A program made the position numbers and the translations under genes. From positions 1,932,187-1,996,186 of the forward strand of contig NC_079474.1 in NCBI RefSeq assembly GCF_026230105.1: a stretch of 64,000 nt of DNA, given 5' to 3'. Position 1 is the first letter of the stretch, and each line of letters opens with the position of its first letter. Under the pieces are notes generated by a model. The model did not search any database. It was given only the letters and a program-made list of their open reading frames with translations, and was not told the origin of the DNA. Below are positions 11,470-22,100 of this stretch, piece by piece. This DNA comes from Diorhabda sublineata. Taxonomy: Eukaryota > Arthropoda > Insecta > Coleoptera > Chrysomelidae.

Positions 11470-12725
11470 CTATTAAGTTAAAACTTATACGTAATTTGAC
11501 TGTACTACAACTCGTATAAACGCAAATTCCATAAAACTTTATGGAATTATCATAGAAAGACAAAAACTAACTAGATTTATGGTGGTAGTAAATATCATTT
11601 CGACATACAACAGTAGTTGTTAATTTACACGAATTATCACCATAGAAATAGATAAAAATAATAGATCTATGGTTATACGAAATATTGTTTACGTAAATAT
11701 CTGATACGAATTGTGACAAATGACAGTTTAATTAATTATTATATTCTAAATTATAAAGTATAACCATAGAAATAGATAAAAATATTGGATCTATGGTGGA
11801 ACCAAATACTATTTTCGTAAACATATAAAACGAACTATGACAAATGACAGTTTGTAATTATTATATTTTACATAGAGTAACCATAGAAATACATAAAGAT
11901 ATTAGATCTATGGTGATACGAGATATTGTTTTCGTAAATATATGAGACTAATTGTGACAAATGACAGTTTAATTAATTATTATATTCTAAATAATAAAGT
12001 ATATAGATAAAAATATTATTTTCATACGACCCAACTCATATTCAAGTATATTTTCTAAATTATACATTCGAGCATTATGAATTTTCAATGGATGATTACG
12101 TATGTCGACGTAGTGTCTTTACAGGTATAAATAACAACTATCTGAAGGCCAGGGGCGGCTCATGCCCAATGGTCAACAATTCGTAACTTTTACTGTGCAA
12201 TCTAGAGATAGAAAAAATCGATTCTTTAACAAAAATGTATTCTTCGATTGTGTTTTAATACCTACTGTAAGTATTTTCAATAAATAATTACAATTTATGA
12301 TAATTTTCTTCAGAATGTTTGTTTATGGTTTTTTACGTTTTTTTTTGGCATGTACAACGTTAAAAAAATTTGCGTACCTCCTAAATCATAAATTTTATCG
12401 AGTTGAACAAATAGTACTTTTTCTACTATCCATAAATGGTCTAAATAATTCATAAATCGTCTTAACATTTGTACAAAATATACATTCAAATGGATACTGG
12501 GGATTTAACTTGAATTTTTTAGTATTAATACTCTTATATATCTACTTGAAAGGTACTACTCAATATGGACGCCTCAATTATCAATTCATTAATCTCTCCA
12601 AGATCCGGTACCATTTCAAAATGGCGTCTAGTTGTTTTAAGTCAAAACTGATACATAATTTGACTGTACTATAACTGGAATTAGTATAAACGTAAGTTCG
12701 ACAAAATTTGCTACAAGTTTTAATA
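11470..12725. repeat. Dispersed composite element: hairpin-forming tandem core plus unique block, copy 1
   Basis: The left ~70 bp (AATTTGACTGTACTACAACT near 11490) resembles the right end near 12658 (AATTTGACTGTACTATAACT), so similar sequence ends both sides. Between lie tandem units of about 117-124 bp. Each contains ACCATAGA ... TCTATGGT, an 8-bp perfect inverted repeat around a ~19-base loop (11639-11673, then from 11763 and from 11880). These are followed by a ~720-bp block (12001-12720) that recurs almost unchanged at 16471-17175. CAGGGGCGGCTCATG near 12151 resembles a hAT-type terminal motif, but no matching inverted end is seen. The layout suggests a non-autonomous element with an internal minisatellite. 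Confidence 0.8.
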
Positions 12726-13294
12726 CTTCATATACAAAATAGGTCATAAATAAAAGTTATTTTATAAAAGAAATGCCTTCCAAAAAGTTTAATATTGTAC
12801 TTTTGCGAGATAAAGTCTATTATAAATACGTCCTTTGTTATTTCGACGATACCTGTTTTTATATACAAATCATATCCGGTTATTTATCAGTTTGTAGCAT
12901 GAACTTTCACTTTTGTCAACAGATATTTTTACACATAAAAGAAATACGTGAAACAGTAGGAGTTTCTAGAAAAGGATTAGATAGTGAGAATATTGACATA
13001 AATATTGAAAATTGCCGTTTGAGTAAAAAATTTTCTTCGAACGTCTGGTACAGGGGTCAGTAACCTTTTTAATAGGATTTACTATTAATGCTAGAGTTGA
13101 TTTTGAATTGCTGAAATCTGTCAGCAAATTATAATCTGTTCCTAAGATATGTCCACCCGGTACATATTTTATTTAGAAGATATACCTTACTTATATCGTC
13201 TTCTATATATATTTATAGAGCTTTTAAATCATTCATGTACTTTCAATTAGTTCAAATTAGAGCCTGAATTACTTAAAAAAATATCTATTCTAGT
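12726..13294. other. Spacer with an unrecognised 96-codon open frame
   Basis: An ATG frame at 12773-13063 (plus) encodes 96 residues rich in Phe, Tyr, Ile, Lys and Cys. No motif or family is recognised. It lies between two blocks of the same repeat family, so it may be internal sequence of a larger element or a chance frame in AT-rich DNA. Confidence 0.3.
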
Positions 13295-13690
13295 TTACTA
13301 CAATCATAGAAAGACAAAAATTAATTACAATTTATTGTGCTAGTAAATATTGTTTTGACATATAACAGTAGTTAACACGGATTATCACCATAGAAATAGA
13401 TAAAAATATTAGATCCATGGTGATAGAAAATATAAGACGAACTGTGACAAATAACTGTTTAATTAATTATTATATTCTATATAGATTATAACCATAGAAA
13501 CACATAAAAATATTAAATCTATGGTGATGAAATATGGTTTTCGTAAATATATGTGACGAATTATGCGAACTGATAGTTTAATTAACGATTATATTCTATA
13601 AAGAGTGTAATCATAGAAATATATAAAAATATCAGATCTATGGTGATACGATATTGTTTTCGTAAACATATTTGACAAATGACAGTTTTA
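13295..13690. repeat. Second block of ~104-120 bp hairpin-forming tandem units
   Basis: Degenerate copies of the ACCATAGA ... ATCTATGGT unit start near 13300, 13387, 13492 and 13611, with the same downstream phrases (TGACAAATGACAGTTT, TTAATTATTATATTCTA) as at 11.6-12.0 kb. The ~720-bp block that follows the other copies is absent here. Confidence 0.8.
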
Positions 13691-16033
13691 TTAATTGTTC
13701 TAATAAATATTACAACTTTTCGATAATTAATATACAGTCTCGGCATGCTTAAACGTTTTAAAACTTCTTGAACTTGAGTGAAAAGTGATACTTGAATAGA
13801 CAGTAACCACGTTAATGAAGTACGTACACGTGAACTATTGGAAAGTGCAGTGAAGTACTTAGAAGTATATTAGGTTAGAAATTTATTCAGTTATTTTTAT
13901 TCTTTTTCATTATAACATTTCTAAACACAGCTTTGTGTTTTTCCTGATTCGGGTTCGTGAGAAATATTAATTATAATTTATATATATAAATAGTTTCCAA
14001 ATTTCCCTTAAAAATAATTAGAAAATTTAGTATGGGACCGTTGGTCATTCATTAAACAATTCCTACATTTTCCAACCAACCCTCTATTCTCTTCCCGACG
14101 CTCTTGGTGTTTACGCAAGGAAAATAGAATTTCCAGGACCGTCTTTACAATTTTTGTTTTTCGAAAACTGAGTATGAAAATTAATTTGGTGTTATAGCGT
14201 GAATCGGCGCGGGGTATTTCGTCGAAATGAATTTTTAGTTATTGACTGACGGTTAGTAACTAGGAGTAACAGTCAGAATTCTTTGTGTGTGGAAACTTTG
14301 GATCAAACTTTGATTTTCGATATCTCGGGCTCTAATTATCGTATCGCGAAATTTTTTTCATCAAAATATATGGTTTTTGTATACCTATGCTTTGCTATAT
14401 AGTATTAGAAGTTAAAATTAATTTTTTAATAAGAAATCGTGGAAAAACTGTAAAAAAATATTTTCTCGAAGTTTGAGCGTTAAAAAAATATCAAAATTAA
14501 ATTTTGAAAAAATTTTTGTATATTATCTATTGAACTACAACTTTTTTTCTGTAGATTGCAGTGAATCGCGTTTTGGATTTGTTAATATTAATATTGTACA
14601 GAGCGATTGAAAAAAAAAAAATATATATATATATAAATACAGTGTATGCTACCGCCATTTTGAATTTTGAAAATTTGTAACAAAGATCGTTTTTAGAAAC
14701 ATTAGTACTATATTCTCTTGTATTATGAATTTAAGTTTATTATTTTTACTAAACATTTCGTATTAATAAACAAATTTTCAAATTTTTAAACAATTATTAA
14801 AAAATTAAGGACTGGAAAATTTTTTTCAAAAAATCTAATTATATCATGTTATAGAGCATAGAATTTCCCATAACTTTGTTTATTAAATTTTTTTTGTACG
14901 TGCAAAATTAAAAGAAAAATCAGCGTAGAAAACTGAAATTTCGAATCCACTAAGCTGTGCTTATAAACTGCATTATATTCTTAATATTTTTGAATCCTAT
15001 ATAATTAACGTGTTCTTTTCAACTACCCCGGACTAAAAATTAACTTCACTTATGATAATTTAGTCAAAAATATCGTCGTAATATGAAACCCATACAATTC
15101 AAAACTGACGCCGATCCTGTCTCAGTTGTACATCGAGGCGAGAGAAACCGAGAGAAAGAGAAGGAACTATGAAGAATTGTCGTTAGAATTTGCATGGTCC
15201 TATCTCCTAATATATGGTCTGGCGTCGGTAGGGCCTTATCTGCACTGTCCACCCCGGCCATCCGTGGACCAAGTACTAAACTTTAATTTATGGTTGCCGC
15301 CCAGCATTGTCACATCTTACAGATGACTGAGGACAATTTCTGTTCCTTCCTGATTTAAAGGTTATTACGAAACGTTGTCTTTATGGGTTCAACGAACTGT
15401 ACTTATCATTAAAAACGAAATAAATCGAATCACGTAAAAATTATATAACATCGAAAATAGTTCGATAAAAAATGAAACTATCCTTGGGATTATGACTAAA
15501 ACACTTTAAAATCTCTTTTTCTTCGTTTCTGCGTCTTCTCCTTGGGTTCTTTTGATCATCTCAGTCGGTTTTTCCAGCTCAAGTTGAGTCTTTTATGTAT
15601 CTCAATGTATTTTCCTTCCCCAGTTCTATTTCTGTGGGAAATATCTTCCATTTGGAAAGTCTAGGGGTTATTGAATGAGGTAATGAGTCAACTGGCATGT
15701 TTACCAGTTAATACTAGTACAAAATGTACCGGAATCTGAATTGGAACCAACAAAAAAAAAACAAGTTTATCGATTACGGTGAAAACATCACATATTCGAG
15801 ATTTCGCGACTACTTTGATGATGTAAAAGAAAAGGGTGAGTTGATTTGATTGAATATTCTAGTCAGTGTTCTTTTCTTTTAGTTCCAGAAGGCCAGTCGT
15901 GTGTGTGTGTGGGTATGTGTGTGACATCCCTATCTGTTCCCTTATTTCAAACTTCGACATACTCCCCTTACGTATGTGCTAAATGGACCTTTTTATTCTT
16001 GACGAATTCTGTCTTCGAGATATTTTGTAAAAG
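13691..16033. other. AT-rich intergenic DNA, no supported gene
   Basis: This is mostly AT-rich unique or old repeat sequence. The stretch 14265-14560 has the style of dispersed insect repeats (CGATATCTCGGGCTC). A GC-richer patch at 15100-15345 carries opposing frames of about 65 codons without recognisable domains; it could be a non-coding exon or regulatory DNA. A short GT-rich run occurs at 15900-15922. Confidence 0.45.
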
Positions 16034-16261
16034 ACAAGCAAATTTTCTATTCAAAAACAAATAAACAATTCGGCCAAACGAGAAACGTGGAAATTTCTAC
16101 TCAAATTTCGAAAAATCGACTACGCCGGTGATGAATATGTCAAATAATTAGCGAATCCCCCAAGAAATACTCAAAAAATTCAATCGATGTGCTTCCATAG
16201 ATCAATCAGAACAACCAAACAACAAAAGTCGCCATCTTGAAGTAAACGGACAGTTTTGGAC
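16034..16261. repeat. Left copy of a ~230-bp direct repeat flanking an inserted element
   Basis: The sequence from ACAAGCAAATTTTCTATTC to CAGTTTTGGACAGT recurs at about 17173-17415 with about 90% identity by eye. The two copies bracket the dispersed element at 16262-17172. This is far too long to be a target-site duplication. Confidence 0.85.
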
Positions 16262-17172
16262 AGTGATACGAAATATTGTTTACGTAAATATCTGAGACGA
16301 ACTATGACAAATGACAGTTTAATCAATTATTATATTTTATATAGAGTATAACCATAGAAATACATAAAGATATTAGATCTATGGTGATACGAAATATTGT
16401 TTACGTAAATATATGAGACGAATTGTGACAAATGACAGTTTAATTAATTATTATGTTCTAAATAATAAATTATATAGATAAAAATATTATTTTCATACGA
16501 CCCAACTCATATTCAAGTATATTTTCTAAATTATACATTCGAGCATTATGAATTTTCAATGGATGATTACGTATGTCGACGTAGTGTCTTTACAGGTATA
16601 AATAACAACTATCTGAAGGCCAGGGGCGGCTCTTGCCCAATGGTCAACAATTCGTAATTTTTACTGTGCAATCTAGAGATAAAAAAAATCGATTTTTTAA
16701 CAAAAATGTACTCTTCGATTGTGTTTTAATACCTACTGTAAGTATTTTCAATAAGTAATTACAATTTACGATAATTTTCTTCAGAATGTTTGTTTATGGT
16801 TTTTTACGTTTTTTTTTTGGCATGTACAACGATAAAAAAATTTTCGTACCTCCTAAATCATAAATTTTATCGAGTTGAACAAATAGTACTTTTTCTACTA
16901 TCCATAGATGGTCTAAATAATTCATAAATCGTATTAACATTTTTATAAAATATACATTCAAATAGATACTGAGGATTTAACTTGAATTTTTTAGTATTAA
17001 TATTCTTATATATCTATTCGAAAGGTACTACTCAATATGGACGCCTCAATTATCAATTCACTAATCTCTCCAAGATCCGGTACCATTTCAAAATGGCGTC
17101 TAGTTGTTTTAAGTCAAAACTGATACATAATTTGACTGTACTATAACTGAAATTCGTATAAACGCAAGTTCG
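16262..17172. repeat. Dispersed composite element, copy 2 (5'-shortened)
   Basis: This copy contains one complete and one partial ACCATAGA/TCTATGGT unit (near 16351), then the ~720-bp block matching 12001-12720 with few differences, ending at the same 'GTATAAACGCAAGTTCGAC' boundary. Identity by eye is roughly 95%. It lies between the two ~230-bp direct repeats. Confidence 0.85.
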
Positions 17173-17415
17173 ACAAGCAAATTTTCTATTCAAAAACAAA
17201 AAAACAATTCGGCCAAACGAGAAACGTGGAAATATACAAGAATTGCTACTCAAATTTCGAAAAATCGGCAACACCGGAGATGAATATATATGAATAATTA
17301 GCGAATCCCCCAAGAAATACTCAAAAAACTCAATCGATGTGCTTCCATAGATCAATCAGAACAACTAAACAACAAAAGTCGCCATCTTGAAGTAAACGGA
17401 CAGTTTTGGACAGTC
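17173..17415. repeat. Right copy of the ~230-bp flanking direct repeat
   Basis: This matches 16034-16261, with an extra 'ATACAAGAA' segment near 17233 and scattered substitutions. Immediately after it the sequence enters a mariner transposase relic. Confidence 0.85.
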
Positions 17416-17580
17416 AAAACATCGAATTGATGGTTCAAACGCCTTACAGTTTTTGTTTGGCACCTTCTTATTCCTAAAGATGACAAATTAATTGCAAGAA
17501 CAACGTTTTTTTACACCTGGAGAAGGTGTTGGTGCATTAAATCAATTGTTTTGAAGGGTACCTCAAAGTACCCGCAAAAT
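17416..17580 (+). pseudogene. Mariner transposase C-terminal relic
   Basis: Conceptual translation begins SQNIELMV and continues with VFLHLEK and CFEGY. The same words occur in the relic at 33301-33481. They correspond to the mariner region that follows the second catalytic Asp (NIELM.HPPYSPDL ... RFST.EE). Stops and frameshifts interrupt it. It starts abruptly at the end of the ~230-bp repeat, so the upstream half is missing. Confidence 0.65.
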
Positions 17581-18359
17581 TTAAGTAGAAACATATAAAA
17601 CTTAAGTCTTAAGCACGAATTACGAAGAATTGGTTCTTTACAACGCACTTTTTTGACACAAAACGAAAGGTTTAAGGACAAACTTATATACCAGCATTTA
17701 GCTGCGTGAGTTGATTACATATTTTAGCCTTAGTAAGACATGTCTTCAATCAAACGTTAACGTGAATCAAAAGTCACTGTATACAACCTCCTAACTAAAT
17801 TTGAGACATTTTTCAACTTGACGTTCGAGCTATAAACAATTTTTTTTGCTAATCGAAGTTTCCCACGTTTAAAGAAGACAACTGCCACGATTCTAGAATA
17901 GTTAGAGGTGTTCCTGCACTAATGTGGGTACCATATTTTTTTCTGGTCATAAACAAAGTTTTTTTATCCAAAAAAAAATGACTTATAAAAATATCTACGA
18001 TGGGTTATATTAGAAAAATGATCTAGAAAAAGCGTTTGGAAATTTTCTCGTTGGAAATTTTATCGAAATTTAAGTCCAAAGGATAAAACTGATAAAGAAA
18101 AAGTTATAAGTTACGTTATAACAAAGGATTCGTATGCTAATAATCCCAAACGATAAAGGAATATCGGAAACTAAGTTTCGGGATTTGGTCAGGATGGAAA
18201 TCTACCTGTTCGTCGTGGCTATATTTCGATAATTCAATTACACTATAACGAAATTTCTGAGCTACCAATACGGATATAATTTACGTAAATTCGAATTTTT
18301 CTTTTCGATTTCATCATCTAATTAAAGAAACTGTCCGTCAAACTCGTTGTACAAATATG
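17581..18359. other. Unrecognised AT-rich DNA
   Basis: No gene or tandem repeat is seen. Fragments such as ACTTATATACCAGCATTT recall the 'ELYTSI' part of the mariner segment amplified at 30.7-33.2 kb, suggesting further mariner debris, but reading frames are too broken to support an entry. Confidence 0.35.
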
Positions 18360-18760
18360 TCACGTTTTGTAATTTCGGAATACCCAGAGGATTGGGATAC
18401 ACAACTGGAAACGAATATTTATAATTGGATAAGTAAATATTCTCCAGTTCCCGAAAGTTTTCCTTCGATCTTCCCTCTTGTCCTGGACACTGAAATTTCT
18501 CTCCTTGATTATCGTGAGTAGTTACCCTTTTGCTGTAGTATCTCTATGTTTGTCCTATGTTCAGATCCAAGGTATCCGCAGCATTCGTACATTTCGAACG
18601 CATCAATTTCTGTGGCTGCATCCGTACGGGGAAGATGTAACAGCGAATCGTCCTGGTGCGGAATTCCAGGCTGACGTTACGGTTTGTCAGAAATTTCCTC
18701 AAACTTTTCCGCGGTTGCTCTTGATCTGATTTAGAGTTTCGGGTGCCCAGGTGTCTTGGA
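18360..18760 (-). pseudogene. Non-LTR retrotransposon relic: C-terminal end of endonuclease-reverse transcriptase
   Basis: On the minus strand the frames read SLEFRTRTIRCYIFPV, then in shifted frames EIDAFEM, RMLRIPW, TNIEILQQ and GKIEGK. This is the order of the conserved tail that follows the polymerase domain in insect non-LTR elements (RTRLLRCYVFPV ... EAFEMW..RRMLRIPW ... NEEVL ... EGKIEG). At least two frameshifts and several stops are present, and the segment normally carrying 'LLYGxExWTL' is deleted. I infer a dead 5'-truncated copy. Confidence 0.6.
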
Positions 18761-19169
18761 GATGACGCTTGTTCAATGATCTCTCCTCTTGGAGTCTTTG
18801 GATGGAGTTTCTTTGTATTTTTACATCTTGTGGTGTGACACACAGTCGAAAAATCCTTCTTGATATTCTTGTATAAGTTATATAAGATCGTGTTTCATTT
18901 GAAGGGTTTCTATTTTCGCCAGCCTTGATTGTTCGGCATTTCGCGCGGATAAGCCTGTTAATTTCGGCATATTTAACTGTATTTATGTGTTATTTGCAAT
19001 TCCAAAGTCAGACTCCTTGGTCATATTTAACGTAACCTTCAGCTCTTCCTATGAAAACTCGATGTTCCGTGTCAAACTGTCTGTTGTCAATGTCAGATTT
19101 GACATAATCACATCAGCGTTGCCATATCTTAAAAGTTAATTAGTAATGTCAGATTTTTGGACTTCTTTT
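18761..19169. other. Spacer with a dispersed repeat fragment
   Basis: No gene is seen. The piece at 19070-19135 (TGTCAATGTCAGATTTGACA, GTTGCCATAT) matches the one near 10765-10835. Confidence 0.5.
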
Positions 19170-22100
19170 TTGAATAAACATTGTAATTTGTGTTTAGAGT
19201 GTTTGTTAGGAGCTAATTTCCACGAAAACAAATCGTATTAAATGTATAGAGACATTTTTTTACAAAAACAAACCGTGATTTGCCTTTAGAGGCTGTCTTC
19301 TACGAAAAAAACTGTCATTTGTATTTATAAAGTATCTCTTTTGAAAATTCATTGTAATTTGTATTTAGAGTGTTTGTTAGGGGCTAATTTCCACGAAAAC
19401 AAATCGTATTAAATGTATGGAGACATTTTTTACAAAAACAAACCGTGATCTTCCTTTAGAGGCTGTCTTTTACTAAAAAAACTGTCATTTGTATTTATAA
19501 ACTATCTTTTTTTGATATATATTGTAATTTGTGTTTAGAGTGTTTGTTAGGGGCTAATTTCCACGAAAACAAATCGTATTAAATGTACAGAGACATTTTT
19601 TTACAAAAACAAACCGTGATTTTCCTTTAGAGGCTGTCTTTTACGAAAAAAAACTGTCATTTGTATTTATAAACTATATTTTTTGAAAATACATTGTAAT
19701 TTATGTTTAGAGTGTTTGTTAGGAGCTAATTTCCACGAAAACAAATCGTATTAAATGTATAGAGACATTTTTTTACAAAAACAAACCGTGATTTGCCTTT
19801 AGAGGCTGTCTTCTACGAAAAAAACTGTCATTTGTATTTATAAAGTATCTCTTTTGAAAATTCATTGTAATTTGTATTTAGAGTGTTTGTTAGGGGCTAA
19901 TTTCCACGAAAACAAATCGTATTAAATGTATAGAGACATTTTTTTACAAAAACAAACCGTGATTTGCCTTTAGAGGCTGTCTTTTACCAAAAAAACTGTC
20001 ATTTGTATTTATAAACTATCTTTTTTTGATATATATTGTAATTTGTGTTTAGAGTGTTTGTTAGGGGCCAATTTCCACGAAAACAAATTGTATTAAATGT
20101 ATAGAGACATTTTTTTACAAAAACAAACCGTGATTTGCCTTTAGAGGATGTCTTTTACCAAAAAAACTGTCATTTGTATTTATAAACTATCTTTTTTTGA
20201 TATATATTGTAATTTGTGTTTAGAGTGTTTGTTAGGGGCCAATTTCCACGAAAACAAATCGTATTAAATGTATAGAGACATTTTTTTACAAAAACAAACC
20301 GTGATTTGCCTTTAGAGGCTGTCTTTTACCAAAAAAACTGTCATTTGTGTTTATAAACTATCTTTTTTTGATATATATTGTAATTTGTGTTTAGAGTGTT
20401 TGTTAGGGGCCAATTTCCACGAAAACAAATCGTATTAAATGTATAGAGACATTTTTTTACAAAAACAATCCGTGATTTGCCTTTAGAGGCTGTCTTTTAC
20501 GAAAAAAAACTGTCATTTGTATTTATAAACTATATTTTCTAAAAATACATTGTAATTTGTGTTTAGAGTGTTTGTTAGGGGCTAATTTCCACGAAAACAA
20601 ATCGTATTAAATGTACAGAGACATTTTTTTACAAAAACAAACCGTGATTTGCCTTTAGAGGCTGTCTTTTACTAAAAAAACTGTCATTTGTATTTATAAA
20701 CTATCTTTTTTTGATATATATTGTAATTTGTGTTTAGAGTGTTTGTTAGGGGCTAATTTCCACGAAAACAAATCGTATTAAATGTACAGAGACATTTTTT
20801 TACAAAAACAAACCGTGATTTGCCTTTAGAGGCTGTCTTTTACTAAAAAAACTGTCATTTGTATTTATAAACTATCTTTTTTTGATATATATTGTAATTT
20901 GTGTTTAGAGTGTTTGTTAGGGGCTAATTTCCACGAAAACAAATCGTATTAAATGTACAGAGACATTTTTTTACAAAAACAAACCGTGATTTGCCTTTAG
21001 AGGCTGTCTTTTACCAAAAAAACTGTCATTTGTATTTATAAACTATCTTTTTTTGATATATATTGTAATTTGTGTTTAGAGTGTTTGTTAGGGGCCAATT
21101 TCCACGAAAACAAATCGTATTAAATGTATAGAGACATTTTTTTACAAAAACAAACCGTGATTTGCCTTTAGAGGCTGTCTTTTACCAAAAAAACTGTCAT
21201 TTGTGTTTATAAACTATCTTTTTTTGATATATATTGTAATTTGTGTTTAGAGTGTTTGTTAGGGGCCAATTTCCACGAAAACAAATCGTATTAAATGTAT
21301 AGAGACATTTTTTTACAAAAACAAACCGTGATTTGCCTTTAGAGGCTGTCTTTTACCAAAAAAACTGTCATTTGTGTTTATAAACTATCTTTTTTTGATA
21401 TATATTGTAATTTGTGTTTAGAGTGTTTGTTAGGGGCCAATTTCCACGAAAACAAATCGTATTAAATGTATAGAGACATTTTTTTACAAAAACAAACCGT
21501 GATTTGCCTTTAGAGGCTGTCTTTTACCAAAAAAACTGTCATTTGTGTTTATAAACTATCTTTTTTTGATATATATTGTAATTTGTGTTTAGAGTGTTTG
21601 TTAGGGGCCAATTTCCACGAAAACAAATCGTATTAAATGTATAGAGACTTTTTTTTACAAAAACAAACCGTGATTTGCCTTTAGAGGCTGTCTTTTACCA
21701 AAAAAACTGTCATTTGTATTTATAAACTATCTTTTTTTGATATATATTGTAATTTGTGTTTAGAGTGTTTGTTAGGGGCTAATTTCCACGAAAACAAATC
21801 GTATTAAATGTACAGAGACATTTTTTTACAAAAACAAACCGTGATTTGCCTTTAGAGGCTGTCTTTTACTAAAAAAACTGTCATTTGTATTTATAAACTA
21901 TCTTTTTTTGATATATATTGTAATTTGTGTTTAGAGTGTTTGTTAGGGGCTAATTTCCACGAAAACAAATCGTATTAAATGTACAGAGACATTTTTTTAC
22001 AAAAACAAACCGTGATTTGCCTTTAGAGGCTGTCTTTTACTAAAAAAACTGTCATTTGTATTTATAAACTATCTTTTTTTGATATATATTGTAATTTGTG

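Noticed and set aside
12151..12170. hAT transposon end (CAGGGGCGGCTCATG)
   Set aside because: No inverted partner or 8-bp duplication was found nearby, so it is noted only as a resemblance inside the dispersed element.
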